A stretch of 64,000 nt of DNA from Mortierella sp. BCC40632 (GCA_011634665.1 WAEK01000005.1:860001-924000); one strand, 5' to 3'; counted from the stretch's first letter, positions 1 through 12,791 are shown. Program-made: numbers and translations. The notes: generated from the letters alone by a model not told the origin.

Positions 1-3000
1 TACATCACTCTGCAAGAACTGCCTTCCAGTCTTGTCTCCCATGGATCAGAAATCTGGAGCTTCACCAAGCATCGGCACCTCCCAAGAGGCTATTTCAGCA
101 AATCTGAATGATAAAAATATGTATTGCATCCGCGTCATGTTGAACGTTGCGCAATATCTTGGAGGAACACTTTTCGACAGCTGGCATTTAATCCTGGAGA
201 CCATGCAGCATGCAGAATACCTGTTGACCATCAAGTTGCATCGAGGCAGCTCATCAGCACAGCAGGCTAAAAGACAAGGCTCTATACAACAGAATATGAA
301 GGGCAATACACCCTCAATTATCCAAGGTCGATCAGCCATCTCCACATACGAGATCAGTGGGTCAGTCTCTGGCTCCTCTCACCAGGAGGCCGATGTTTTG
401 GCTCTTTTGGCATCCTTTAAACAGCTCTTTGATCTTACTGTCCATCTCGAGTTACAATCCTTCCAAAGCGTTACTCGGGCTCTGTGCAGGCTAGGTGCAG
501 CAGGGTGCGGCATCCCAACGGCTGATGGGAAAGGCTCAGTCGCCCCATTCCTGAAGAGCATCCGGAACGTCAACGTAAGGATCTAAAGAATGCAGTCGCA
601 GTCTGCCACCTGTTCTTTTTTATTTTTGTTAACTGAGCATGCTTATCTATTCATTGTAGAGAGCGGAAGACAAGTCGTTCGCTATCGAGAAACTACGATA
701 CATCTGTCTTCTTAATGTTGGTCGCCTTGCACAAGTTGAGGAAAGCCAGACAGTTTGGGATGCTGTTGTCAGCTTTTTGATCGAGACCTCAAACCACCCG
801 ACTCCTACCATCAGGATCAGAATGCAAGCCTGTGATGCCATATCAGATATTGTAATTGCGGCCATGGCTCAAGCTGAACACGCGCCCTCTGCAGAGCAAG
901 AAGAAACCCAGATGCGTGTCATGAAAAATCTTCGTGAGCTTATTCATGGGCATGGGAACACTCTTGTAGAGATTCAGCGTATGGGACTGGAAACGCTCAG
1001 CAAGCTTTTGCAGTCTTCAGGGCAGACCTTGTCGGTAGGCTGGGGTCTTATTTTCGACATGATCCAGTGCTCCATTGTTTCTCCAGGGCAGCGCAATCAA
1101 GGAGCTATGCCTGAACAGGACATCAGGGACCGATCCCCTGTTACACCAAACGAGCCATCAACTCCGACCAAGCCAAGTGGTCTCGTTCGGATTGCATTCC
1201 CGTGCCTACAGCTCATCTGCACAGACTTTTTATCTCTTTTGAACGCGACAAACCTTCAGCTTTGTATTGACACTCTTGCGGCATTCGGACACCAAACAGA
1301 GGATCTTAATATTTCGCTTACATCTGTTGGTTTGCTATGGAACATTTCAGACTTTATCCAACAAAGCAGGCGTGAGGTTGTTTCGGCGGGCAGCACGTCT
1401 GCTCAAGAGCCTCAGGTCGATGCTGACACGTCAACTTCCATGGAAGAGGTCGTCCTACTGTTCCCTGACCCTGAGATAACTTTAGTCAACTTGGATGGGC
1501 TTTGGATGCTCTTGCTTTTCAGGATTTCGTCGCTTTGCTCCGATTCACGACCAGAAGTCAGGAATAGTGCCATCCAGACTCTTTTGAGAACGATTCAGAT
1601 CAACGCTTCCAGTCTGGACAAGAAAGCGTGGCGACAGTGTGTCTGGAAGATTTTGCTTCCGTTGCTAAAGAGGATTGACGATGCCTCTAGTACCAATGTT
1701 GAGGAGGCAATTGAGCCTGTTAGTGCTGGCTTTTTCGTCATGCGCAGTGATTCTCCAAGCAAGCAGTGGGATGAGACACATGTGCTTCTCTACAGTGGTC
1801 TTGCAGACATCTTCCAGTCGTTCATGTTGCAATTGATCGTAATGGATGACTATCTTGAAGCATGGGCATTTTTGTTGGACCACTTTGAGACAGCGACTTT
1901 GTTCTCATCTCCAGATGTCGCGATCGCAGCGCTAAAGGGGATCCAAACAGTGACCAAGACAGTGGCCCCTGCAGGAGATGTCCCACTGACGCCAAGCGAG
2001 TTGCAGAAGCGACAAGCATCGCTCTGGGATAAGATATGGACAACCTGGGAGAGAATCGGATGTGCCATTACGAAAAGAACACCTTCAATTTCTCCTAAAA
2101 GAGAAGAGTATCATTCTCATGGGCGGCCGATCACAACTCATTTCACTCAGGAAGCCTTGACTGAGTTTGTCAACATTTTACACCATCTCTATCCGGTCAT
2201 TTCTTCGACATTCCAGTTGAAGGATCTGCAGGCTCTTTTGGATGTCACTCATCTCTTGCTGCTCTACGATGCCAGTCCTGTTTATCGTCCAGACATTGAC
2301 TACCTATCACCCCTCCAAAGTTCAGTTTATGAGGCCATCGCACAGTTGAATTTGAGTGAGATTGCAGGAGGACCAGCTGCAGTGTTGGATCAGCTCACAA
2401 AGCAGTTTTTGTTGGCGTTTCAAGAGCCGAACCCTGAAAACAACACAAGTGATGCGTCGCTCTCAGTATCTGCTAATGCTGTTACACCGACATACATTTC
2501 GTTGTGTAAGGCGGCTGTATCAAAGATTGTCGATATGATTGAGAAATACCAGCAAGAGACGGGTATCTATGCAAGCGGGGCATTTGCTACGGTTCTGAAG
2601 GTATGGTGTGAATTGAAGCTGATCCAGAGGGAAGCACTGCTGGTTTTTCACAAAAAAGACGAGCACGACCTTTTCTTTCCTTTCCTTTTCTTTTCTTTTC
2701 TAATCGATCTTTTATGATACTGTATAGGCTTTTGGCATTGCAATGCGATTGCGATACAAATGTCCTCCGTCTTTTAAGCACGTCGAGGATGCCCCTCTGT
2801 GGAAGATCGCTACGACAGCATTCCTCGAATGCATCAAGAATGGCATCAAGATTGTGGAGACTCTTGAGAAAGGTACCCGTGTTTCCTTCAATAATCATCG
2901 ACGTTTACTATTTACTTTGTTGTAGCTGTATAGACAATGCACATGCTAATCTGGACTTGTTGACTGCAAAAAATTATAGACATTGAGGAAAAGCGATTCC

Positions 3001-4172
3001 AAGCAATTTGGAAGGAGCTTCTAGTTATCTGTCATGGCACTATGGCACCTTCACTGTAAGTATATGAGGAGTTTATATCTGACTGGCTCTATTTTACTCA
3101 GCACTGACGCGTTCGATATCTGTTGGGACACAATAGACCTTTATCTATGCCTGATATGCCCTTGAAGAACCAAGCCTTGGATGAATCATTTGATTTGGTG
3201 TTCCTAAGCTGCATGAAGTCAAAAGTTTTTTCCAGGATGGGCTATCGCCGTGTTCCTCTATCAATTCTTGAGGATATGATTCGAGTCATTGATAACGCAG
3301 CCAACCTCTATATACCACCAACACATATGGCGACCAGAGCCTTCATGAGTCAGGATAGTGTTGCTCTCGCCGGAGACAAAGCAAAGTTGGCCCTTGCTGT
3401 CGACTCTATGAACGCCACATCGGACGATTCCTTGGCGGATAATGCTCATGGAGTCTGGATCAACTTGCACTCCACCACTGATACCACCGTGCCTGTCCGC
3501 CGAGAGAGATTTGCTTTTACCTGCCTTGATATTTTGTTTGAGCTTTGCTCTGATGATGAGAACCCGAACTCTTCTACATCTAGCTCCAAACGGGGGGCTT
3601 CCGATGACACCAGCATCAGCCCACCTCAAAGTAGTAGTGGATCCACAGAAGTCGCCTCTCGTCACCGAACAGCTCAAATAGCTACCCCAGTTCTGATGAA
3701 GCGTTGTCGAGAGATTTTGGATGCGTATAGTTCAGACCAGAAGCTGCTTGGCAAGTGCCCTTTCCCACGCCTGCGCCAACAAGAACTTTGCTTGGTTTTG
3801 CGTCGATTGAACGAGCTGCAGCTTGTACCAAGAGTGCTGATGGTTACTCAAGAGAGGAAAGCCAGCTCTGATGACTCTGCGATCCATTCGAGTCAAGATA
3901 AACGGGAAGTGTTGAATGGTAAGTGCTTGGACTAGACTTCAATGCAAGAATGGTCTGGACCTGGAGAGAGCCTCGGAAATTAACATTGACCTGCATGTGG
4001 CTGATCTCCCATTGCTCTAGATATCATTTTGTCAGGACCAGTCGCCCATTTGTTCTATCTCTACGAGTCTTTGACAGAGGCCCTCTTTTGCAATGATCCC
4101 GAGGTTCTGGAGCTTATTAAGGCTTGCCTTAGGACGACCCGACTTTGGCTAGGCCTTAGTATCAGCAATTAG
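1..4172 (+). CDS. MON2: MON2 homologue, C-terminal part (5' end outside window)
   Basis: Large peripheral Golgi/endosome protein related to the BIG/Sec7 Arf-GEFs but lacking GEF activity; it works with Dopey (Dop1) and flippase Neo1 in endosome-to-Golgi traffic. Six exons join in phase: ..574, 660-2600, 2728-2872, 2980-3055, 3137-3918, 4021-4172, giving the last 1,222 residues. Residues read from base 2 are already inside the protein, so there is no start codon here. Recognition rests on family blocks: CRLGAAG in the middle, GWGLIFDMI, the KLLGKCPFPR block and the C-terminal LTEALFCNDPEVLELIKA region, followed by TAG at 4170-4172. The Sec7-like N-terminus must lie upstream. Helical HEAT/armadillo-type composition throughout, no membrane segments. 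Exon 5 must start at 3137, because the earlier acceptor at 3101 leads to a stop. Identity is secure; individual splice sites less so. Confidence 0.93.
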
Positions 4173-4665
4173 ATCATCCCTGTTGCGAGTCAATTCAGAG
4201 CGACTGGGCATTATTCCCAATAAACCCCCCTCCCCACTTCCTTCCTTCCCATGGATTGTTTGAGAGAAAACCGGATCCGGCAAAAGTACTTTTGGCCGAA
4301 CAGTCTGGCAACCAGGTCCACTAAAAGAGAGGCCAAAGCCAAAGCCAAAGCCAATGTAATGCATCCGGGGTGCTCGGGAATGAAACTATCCTCGCCCATT
4401 CTCATGTCTGTGTTTGATGCGAGTCATGTCTGCGGAGGACAAGCACCTCATGCGATGCATTTGCCAGGAAAGAAGAATAGCAACCAGGGTTCTTCATTCA
4501 GGATGTGTAATGGGGTGCCATTGCCCAAAGAGGAAGGGACTGGGTGATTGAGTGCAACGAATCAAAGGAGTAAGCCACTAAGAACGCGAAGTCATTTAGT
4601 ATTTTTTTTTGGCAAGAGCTCGTCTCTCTCTCCTGTTGTTCCACGCAATCCACACGCGAAACACC
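4173..4665. other. Intergenic, MON2 3' end to mtSSB promoter
   Basis: 493 bp between two genes on the same strand. I see no coding signal. It must contain the MON2 polyadenylation region and the mtSSB promoter; the last 60 bases are pyrimidine-rich (tctctctctcctgttgttcc), as often seen just upstream of fungal start codons. No clear TATA box. Confidence 0.6.
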
Positions 4666-5771
4666 ATGCTCTTCACCAGAATCAACCCTATTGCCAAGCG
4701 CATTGCCACGGTATGTCTAGAGCCATATTATGTTGAAGAGAATCCATGGGGAAATACCACCCAAGGGGATCATTCAAAACAATGCCTCTTTTTTTATGCA
4801 CCAGGAAGAAGAAGGACAGGGAAGAATGCGAGCGAATGAGAAATGGCAGAGAAAAAAAAAGAGACAATCTAACCAGTGAGCCGCTACACGTATTTCTTTT
4901 TTTTTTTCTTTTGTTGTATCTCACAGCCGTCCGTAGGCTCCGTCCGCAACTTGAGTAAGCATGCCATGGCATAACCTTGTTATTGGAGAGCAGGAATAAT
5001 GGATGCGTCACTCCATTATGTCAGGAGGATTCGCTGGTGTGACAGAAGCACATGCATGAGCTCCCTTGAATTGAACTTAACACTCTTTACCGTCTTTCCC
5101 GCGCATTGGCTGCTCTTTATTTTATTTATCTTCCTAGTCAACAAGGCTACCATTGTTGGTCGCGTTGGTCAGAATGCCGAGTTGAACAATGTTAGCCAGG
5201 ATCGCACCGTTGTTCATTTCTCTGTAGCAACCTCAGAGATTCGTAAAGACGCTGAAGGTTAGAAAAATACCGACTCGGACTTTTACTTATTTGGGATCCG
5301 GTGGCGTCTTTTGTCAACTGTTCTTTTTGTAACCTGCTTTCTCTCTTTCTCTCTCTCACACACACTTTCCCCCCATCATCTCTTCTTTGACTGACCGGGA
5401 ACTTCTTTGGAGAATAGGCAACATAATCAAGACGACTCACTGGCATAGGATCGTTTCTTGGGATCAAAAGAACAACCCATACCTGGCAGAGAGGATCAAG
5501 AAGGGCGATCTTGTCTATGTTGAGGGTCCCATCCACTACCGTGCCTATACTGGCAAGGACGGCACGGAGAAGAGCTTGACCGAGATTTCTTTGAGTAAGT
5601 CCTTTTTCTTTTCATTTTCATGGCATGTGACTCTTCTTTCTTTCTTTCTTGTGGATCCATGGAATTTCTGTCATCTGACCCATAATTTGTATTACCATGG
5701 CTTATTTTCTCCCCACGCTTGTAATAGAGACCTTCCAAGCTCTTTCACCCAAGGAGACTTCAGAACACTAA
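4666..5771 (+). CDS. RIM1: Mitochondrial single-stranded DNA-binding protein
   Basis: Homotetrameric OB-fold protein that coats single-stranded mtDNA during replication. Five exons: 4666-4710, 4927-4954 (only 28 bp), 5138-5257, 5418-5594 and 5728-5771; phases agree and give 137 residues, the usual size for mtSSB. The first about 25 residues are basic and hydroxylated with no acids (MLFTRINPIAKRIAT), as in a matrix-targeting peptide. The core has the bacterial-type SSB signature: NKATIVGRVGQ, RTVVHFSVATSE, HWHRIVSW and KKGDLVYVEG. The long acidic C-tail of bacterial SSB is absent, as in other mitochondrial SSBs. The ATG at 4666 is preferred because the upstream in-frame extension lacks targeting character and begins with a non-ATG codon. 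It stands alone in the same orientation as MON2. Confidence 0.93.
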
Positions 5772-8039
5772 GACAGGATGAGTGGGTCTTTTATTTTTTC
5801 TTGTTTTTTCTACAACAGCTGCCAATAAAATATCCAAGAGAAAGATAGTTAATTTGACGTTCTATTCGAAAATAACTCTATCTCTCTGGAGAGGGAAAGG
5901 GAGGAAGGAGAGGAGGGAGAGGAAAAGGTCAAATCTGAACCAGGCCAACCATTACTATCCAAAGCTATCTTGTGTGTAGTGCGGGTATGCCCAAGTAAGC
6001 CCTTTTTGTACTTGAGAGGCAAGGTGTGGCCAGGTATACGTATTGCTTGAGTTAATGACATTTCTATGATCCAAATTGAGACAGAAAGGGAGAACAGGTT
6101 AAAGGGTCAAGTGTTTGGACAAGATCGGAGGTGTGAAGTTATGGTAGAGTGGAAGAGGACCTTGAGTCGTTGCAATGATGTGTGTGATCAACAACAATGG
6201 CAAAGGGCCAGAGCTCTTTCCGGCAAGCTTTTTTTTTTTTTTTGCAAGGGAGAATACGTAAAGGTCGAGGAGAAATGGTCAATTGACCATGAGATTGACT
6301 TTTGAGACGGATCTCTTTCCGGTTTTCTGTGGGTGGTATTCCTGGCAAAAAAAAAAAAAAAAAAAAAAAAAGATGGTAGTAGAACGCGACTCGTTGTGGA
6401 ACAGTATAAGAGTAGCCTGATCGAAATATGTATAGGGTAAGAGGTGGGCGGAGGATAGATTCCAGATCAAAGACGCAACACGCGTAGGGAACATGGCGCA
6501 ATTGACGAGATTCACAAAGTTAGACTGGCCGGAGGGTCCGCTTTCCTAGAAAGCAGAATACTGCGTACTATCATCCATGGAAATACAACAGATCGTAACT
6601 TCATATCTTTAGATTAGGATGCGAAAAGTTCGTTCCCCTAGCATTCTTGGTTCGTACTGCGTAAATTCTGCAATTGTAAAAGTGGCCATGGGAATGTGGC
6701 TCCCATGGTCAATATTTACATTGTTCGAGGTTGCCCAACTCAGAGTCGGTCAAGAGGGCACGAGCACTACCCAAAAGGAAACCCCACCCAAGGTCATACT
6801 GGAGAGGCGGAAGAAGAGCTGAAAGGAAACAACAATACCGTACGAAGGTTAGGAATTCCATTCAAGATTGTAGCTACGGTTTATCTCACTTTTCCTATGA
6901 AAAGTAAGATAAATGACTGAATCAAAAATATATTTCACAGGGTTATTTAGTCGAGATTTTTATTCTGCTTGAAATTACCGGGATCACCAGTCGTTCCCGT
7001 TGTTTCGATCCTTTAGGCCGCTATTGGCTGTCTACAATTCCAGTCCAACTAAAATAGTCCGTAGGGAATATATTTCCGATTGAACAAAGAGTGTTCGGAG
7101 AGTCTAGGCGAGATATCGAGCGACTAGACTCCTTATGTTTAGTGTCCTTGGTGAGCATCGGTTCTCTCAGTGGAGAGAGAGGCCAGTGACCACTACCCCT
7201 GCCCCACTGGGCTACTCAATTCAAAATCGACATGTCTCTGGTTCTCACTCTGGCTAAAGCAATACCGATTAGAGTCAATGGTATCTCATGGATGAACAAA
7301 GGAGGAGGAGGCGAGCGGCATCTTTGTCATAGCTTTGCGCTTATTCCAAAAACATCCATTCAAGGCATCCTCGTCCAAGTCATTCTGAGGGGCTATGAGT
7401 GTCAATAGTTGAACTTGCGAGATCAATGAAGAGGTTGCTCTCGATCCCTCTTTCGGAAAAACTCTCATTTGCGTCTCTCTTGTGGTGATCATCACTGAGA
7501 ATGTCGTTGTCAAGTGAGACTCAACCAAGACTCTCTCCTACCTGCTTCCCTGTCAAAGACATATTCGAGTGAAGGGGGCAACGGAAAGATCAATTCATCC
7601 CCCCTCCCCTGCAACTTTGCCCCTATAGCCAGCCTCCTGCCACCACAAGCGTGAATTTCAACGATCTCCCTTGCGCAGTGATGCATACCTTCTTCCGCTC
7701 ACTGTTGTCTTTATGATTCAATGTCCCTTTCCTGTCTACTTTCACGCGCCCTAAATATTTGCCTCTAATGCCCATGGGAGGAAGGGAGATCGACCTTGTT
7801 GGGCCAAAGGCACAAGTTTTAGTGCAACTCATCGAAGGGTTGCTATTGCCAGGACCTTCATTAAGTGTCGACTTTCAACTCGAGAACATTTTACTAAGTC
7901 CCATCTTTGGTCTAGTTTAGCAGAGTCTGGTCAGATGTCTCATTGAAGAATTGCCTACATTGTCATTAGAACTTTTATCTGTTTTTTTTTTTTTTTTTTC
8001 ATAACTATTGCTAGTATATGGATACTATTCTTAATAGGA
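5772..8039. other. Gene-poor intergenic DNA
   Basis: About 2.3 kb following mtSSB without an assignable gene. It contains homopolymer tracts (T14 near 6231, A26 at 6346-6371, T18 near 7982). One minus-strand open stretch of 80 codons at 7286-7528 has fairly protein-like composition but no family I recognise and no convincing exon context. Otherwise nothing supportable. Confidence 0.5.
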
Positions 8040-8622
8040 TTTCAAGGAATATCCTCGTTAAACAATAGCCAATGCGATGGTGATATGACAACTCAAGTTT
8101 TACTTGGTCCAGACCTCCCCCTTGTCAGACCTCACGGATGTGTTACTGAGCCTTCTGAACGCTAGTTCCTCACAAAGTCCTACGCTTGGAATTCCCTGAG
8201 GTCGACGAATGTAGCGACTCAAGCTGAATGATCCCTTGGATTTATAATGACGTGAAAGTTGGATATGACCTGACAAGCTTTTTTTTTTTTTTTTTTTTGG
8301 GGAAGCGCTTCGTCAAAGACAATGACGGTCTGATAGATCCTCATAGAGAGCTCTAAGTACTTTGGGTCGTTGGGCTCTACAGAGACCTCTCTCAGTATGT
8401 ATCGGATCTTTCAAATATGTCTAGCGGCTATTGTTGGTTCATGCACAGCCGTGAATTTCGTGTTTCCTGTGGAAATGGAACACCACCAAATGCAAGGCTG
8501 GCAGGTTGAAAGTGAGGATTGATCTCGGGTACCACAAGGGATGAGGAGGTCATGCTTCGAGGCAGTGTTGTAGCCGAGGCGCAATACTGGACGCGTTTGA
8601 TAGCACACACGAGGTCAGACAT
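8040..8622 (-). pseudogene. Decayed reading frame of unknown family
   Basis: Read on the minus strand, 8398 down to 8300 gives an uninterrupted protein-like stretch (EVSVEPNDPKYLELSMRIYQ) that continues in the same frame below an A-rich tract into VISNFHVIINPRDHS, then meets at least five in-frame stops before 8040. A second protein-like stretch at 8428-8622 lies in another frame. Together these look like a gene that lost function, acquired frameshifts and had a poly(A) expansion inside it. I do not recognise the family. The alternative is chance open frames, but balanced amino-acid composition over three neighbouring pieces argues against that. Confidence 0.35.
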
Positions 8623-9756
8623 GTCTAAAGCGAGTTTCTGTCAATTGATCCCACTCTCAAGAGCACTCTGCAAAAGATAGTTAGCCATGGTAAGCTCTAG
8701 AGTGATCACCCATGTAATAAAGATATTTGTCTCAAGTTCCGACTTGGTTCTTTACTTAACGTCTACATAGATCCCATCCAAAGGATGGAATGTAGGTGTG
8801 AGCCGTTCTCCTTCATAGGCGAGATTGAGTAGGCAAGGGACATGGAAATACCAAGAGAAAATGGAGGGTGGACAACAGGAATGCCCTTTTCCCCCCTCCA
8901 TTCGAGCTTTTAATAGTACCGATCTCAACGTGTAGTCGCATCGCCTCATCACAAATGTAGACACATAACACATCTTTGATTCGTCTCTGTTCTCGTTCTT
9001 GTTGTTCTTGTTCTTGTTCTTGTTGTTGTTGTTGTTTCTGGTATATTTTTTTTTCGACTCCTACTCGCTCCAAGCTGACTCGGATCGGCTCATAGGTTTC
9101 ATATGCCTTGGCTAGTTAGGCCGTGCAATAGAAATGGTATGGTCGCGGACTTTGGCTTGCGACCTGCGGTCGAGGACAGTGCTGTTGGGCACTGCCAGAG
9201 CAAAATAGGAAAAGACATCGAAGAGAGATAGACTGCAACCTCCTTCCTTTGTTTGGCTGAGCACTTTTTTTTTCTTTTTTTCTCTTTTATTTTTTCGGAA
9301 GCGATACCATGCTCTACTCAGCTCTGGCGAGATATTGTGATCGTTTAGTTAGTTGGAATGAATTTCCCTCTCTGCCTCTCAGTCATTTTTGCTGGTTTAG
9401 GATAAACCTGAAGTGAGTGGTTGTCAGTACTATCCAGAGTCAATTGGCGGACCTTTTACATCACAAAATTTGACTCCAAAGGCGGCGAAGCCAATGTTGG
9501 CTCTTCAAGGCTCAATGAGTTGAGCGCGTGGGCTGTCTTTCTCTTCTGCGATCATTTGATACGGATTTTTTGAAAGAGGATGGGAGAGGAGCTTGAATAG
9601 TTTGAAGAGTTACTTATCCTCTTGGCCATTGCTGGCTCTTCAAAGTCTAAAAGAGGCAATCATAAGCTTATTGATGAGAGGATGGGAGGGGAGGGGAGGG
9701 CGAGGGATGTGTGAGAGAAAAGTTGAGTTGAGTGAGGGCGAGGGTCACAGGAATTC

Positions 9757-9798
<42 letters not shown>

Positions 9799-10792
9799 AC
9801 ACACACAACACACAAAAACAGAAAAACAGAAAGCAGAAAGCAGAAAACAAAAAACAAAACTAAAAAAACTGTTTGTCCAGCTGCCGCACCAAACAACATT
9901 CACGCTTTGTACACACACATTCGCTTGTCCATGTTTGACGCAAGGGTATTTCTGAAAGCGGTGCTTTCGGTCAGATCTTTTCTGTTGTGTAGCTATTTTG
10001 TTGCTCATGGGGAAAAAGTGGATGAAAGACAGACACTCTGTCCCTCCAAGAGGAGGAAGGAAAGAAGAGGAGGGTAGAAAAGGAATGGAGAGGAAGGAGG
10101 GAGAGGGGGAGGGGAGGAGGGTTTCCCCTTTTCAATATGTAAAAGGCCCGACATGGGCACATGGGTCCCGGATCACGTAAAGACCCTCTTCTGGGTTGGT
10201 AAGGCTTCTTTTAGGGTACATTCTTTGAGCCGCACCGGGCCAAAGTAACCTTATTGGGAATTTTTAAGGACAGCAGGAAAAAAGGGGGATAGCCAGTAGA
10301 GGGGAAATAGGAGCTCTTATTTTACCTGCCAGCCAATCAACGGAGACAGGTCTATTACCATTCGGTCGTAAAAAAAAGCGGCGCGAACTTGATAGAGAGC
10401 AGTACAAAAGGGACGATTGGCCAAAACATCGGTTTGTGAAAACATCTTCTCTGTCGTCAAAAAGCGTAAAGTTCGCCACCATGCAGTACAAGCGGTGGTA
10501 AAGGGGGAAGGAGAGTGGTTTGTTGGGTTGTGGGTCACACATGTAGCAATAGAAAAAAAAAAAAGAGATGCTTTTATTATTCACTATTTCTGAGTAGGCT
10601 TTTGAGTATTCAGAGTGTCAGAGTGGTATAGGTATTTGTGAGAGTCGAATTATCGAACGAAACACATGAGCTTCTCCAAAATCGATAAACGACACACCTG
10701 TGAGGGTGTATGAGGGCCAGAAGAGAGAGAGAAGAGGGAAACAAAGGCTATGGAATGTCTTTTGTTTGTTTGTTTGTTTGTAAAACTCCTCC
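8623..10792. other. Intergenic DNA rich in simple sequence
   Basis: 2.2 kb upstream of nothing and downstream of the Cys-rich gene on the minus strand. It includes a GTT/CTT-rich run near 9000-9040, the A40 tract at 9758-9797, a long purine-rich run about 10030-10130 and a (TTTG)n run near 10762-10780. Open frames here are poly-Lys or poly-Phe artefacts of the repeats. Confidence 0.55.
9758..9808. repeat. Poly(A)40 followed by CA-rich microsatellite
   Basis: Forty consecutive A residues (9758-9797), then a short CA repeat and a degenerate acagaaa/agcagaa repeat. No target duplication or coding remnant is visible beside it, so a retroposon tail cannot be demonstrated. Confidence 0.85.
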
Positions 10793-12042
10793 TTATGCGG
10801 CAAAGACCGCGACCATACCGAGGAGAACGGCCAAGGATCCAGCCGACTTTTGGCCAGTGGCAGCACTTGCACCGGGGAAAGTGATGGATGGGAAGCCACT
10901 TCCACTGCCACTGCCACTTCCGCTTCCGCTTCCACTGCCACTTCCACTGCCGCTTCCACTTCCACTGCCGCTTCCACTTCCACTGCCGCTTCCACTTCCA
11001 CTACCGCTACCGCCTGGAGTGGGGGTTGGTGCCCTGGAAGTAGTAGAGGGGCTTCCACTGCCAGATGTCGAGCTGCATTGTCCGAGACCACTGCAAACGG
11101 TGCCAGAGGGACAGCAGGTTTTGCCATCTGAACAAGCGATTGGGTAAGTAGATGGGCAAGCACAACCGCCTATAATAAAGAAGAGAAAAAGTACAGAAAG
11201 TCATATGTCAATAGGCAGGAGCATGGATAAGAAACCTGGAGGAAAGAAAAAAGTCGAGTGGAGTATGTATCCTTCTCTGCCTTCCTCTTCTTCACATATA
11301 CATAGTATGAAAAGAAAAGACTGAAAGTAACTTACCAGTAGAGTCACAACCATATCGGCAGCAGCTGCTTCCGCACTGGGTGCTTCCAGCACTGCATCCG
11401 GAACCGGAGCCGCCGCTGGCTCCACATCCTCCGGTGATTGAGCAAGTGCTTGACTGGATATCAGAGAAGGACGTGGAAGCAAATACGAAAAGGAGAGAGA
11501 GAGAGAGAGAGAGAGAGATGGGAAGGAAAGCGAATGAGTATCAGAATCGTTCCAAAGATCACACAACTATTGGATGAAGACGAAGGAGGACGATACTTAC
11601 AGAGCAGCAAGAAGTGCCACAAAGGATCTTGGAGGTCGCAGAGCAGCAGATGCCACTCTTACACTTGGAACCTTCTGGACAGCAAACGGTAAAGTCCCTA
11701 CATCAAACCGACAAGTCAGAATAGAGATCTCAAAATATCCCCCATTTAAACAAGGAAATAAAATTATTCTTACTCGCAACAGCCGTAGCCGACTGGGCAG
11801 TCTCTGCTGGACGAGCATCCAGCACGCTTGGCCAGTCCCGAGGGAGGTCCAGTTGCAGCCGCACCGACGGAAAGGAGACTCACAGAAGGGTATGGACCCT
11901 CAGCCAGAACAGCCAAGGCACCGAGGTCGTTTCCTTGAGTTGGGTCTGTAATCAAGATCGCCTTCGTGTCTTGGGCCTGAGTAAAAGTGAGTGTGGCGAT
12001 TGTGGCGACCACGGCCAGAACAGTGGTTTTGAGAAGACGCAT
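10793..12042 (-). CDS. Secreted cysteine-rich protein with Gly-Ser stalk and GPI-like tail
   Basis: Four exons on the minus strand (11774-12042, 11601-11697, 11336-11453, 10793-11169) join in phase to 286 residues. An N-terminal signal peptide (about residues 1-23, ending TFTQAQ) is followed by several short cysteine modules (DCPVGYGCC, TVCCPEGSKC, CGTSCCS, CGSSCCRYGC, TCCPSGTVC), which recall fungal cell-wall or granulin/chitin-binding-like knots without matching one family clearly. Then come about 35 Gly-Ser residues from near-perfect codon repeats (about 10903-11013) and a C-terminal hydrophobic stretch (SLAVLLGMVAVFAA), consistent with GPI anchoring. The likely role is a surface-displayed cysteine-rich head on a flexible stalk; the ligand is unknown. 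Start ATG (12040-12042) gives the signal peptide directly. Confidence 0.82.
10903..11013. repeat. Coding minisatellite encoding Gly-Ser stalk
   Basis: On the plus strand, units of cttccactgcc, cttccgctt and similar hexamer variants are repeated; on the coding minus strand they read GGA/GGC-AGT/AGC without interruption. Length variation between strains is expected because the repeats are near identical. Confidence 0.8.
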
Positions 12043-12151
12043 TTGAGGTGACGGAGAGTGGGGGAATAGACAGGTGTATCTGTGGGGAAGAGGAGTTTGG
12101 AGAACGGAACCGAGGAAAACGGCAAAAAAAAGGAGACAGACGGGTGGTGTG

Positions 12152-12182
<31 letters not shown>

Positions 12183-12791
12183 AAAAGAAACGACTCGAGA
12201 ATAGGCCTCTTTTTTATACGTCAAATGGCGCGTCCTGCATAGGGTAAAGGGGGGTGGACCCGGAGGCGAGCGAATGGTGAGTGAGGTTTTTTAGTGAGAG
12301 ATGGATGAGGGGGGAAGGCAAAAGGAGGGAGAGAGGAAGGTGAAAGGTAGGTGAGAGATAGGGTAGGAGGCCGGGCAAGAGGTAGGTGCGAGGAAAGTGA
12401 GCGGTAGGAAAGCCCTGGGTAAGGGTGTGGTAGGTGTGGCCGAGGTTAGTAGGAAGTAGGCGAGGAAAGGTAAACTAGGCCATGAATTCTCCCAAACACA
12501 ACTGCGGTAAATGACATGAACTTGTTCAGCTGTCCTCTCGTGGATGGAAAGAGTCGACTCTAAAAAAACAATTCAATCCCATTTAGGTCTGTTTCTTTAA
12601 TGCAGCCTTGTGAGCCTCGCAGAAGAATCAGGGCCCAGAAGCCGTAGAGCCTCCAAAGGGTGGCGGTGCTGACAGAAAGTCATGTAGTTCAGCCAATAGG
12701 GTTCAAGAGTTCGATTTGTTTATTTTGCCACTGAGAGCCCCGAACAGACACGCCGCGCGTTGGGAGGGAGCCCCTTTTCCGATAGGTTGGG
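12043..12791. other. Promoter side of the Cys-rich gene and 3' flank of ISM1
   Basis: 749 bp between two minus-strand genes. Immediately upstream of the Cys-rich gene ATG is A29 at 12152-12180, then a tttttata sequence near 12210-12216, which could be a TATA-like element for the minus-strand gene, and a long G/A-rich run (12240-12420). No gene seen. Confidence 0.5.

Noticed and set aside
8040..8398. RIP-like C-to-T mutation as the cause of stops in the relic genes
   Set aside because: All three stop codons can arise from CGA, CAG or CAA by C-to-T change, so the stops alone carry no information about mechanism. A dinucleotide analysis of aligned copies would be needed.
9593..9955. Plus-strand open frame with poly-Lys
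   Set aside because: Created by the A40 tract; flanking sequence has no coding character.
10710..11147. Plus-strand frame with a long Leu-Pro repeat
   Set aside because: It is the antisense shadow of the Gly-Ser stalk of the Cys-rich gene, which has signal peptide, introns in phase and a sensible C-terminus on the minus strand.
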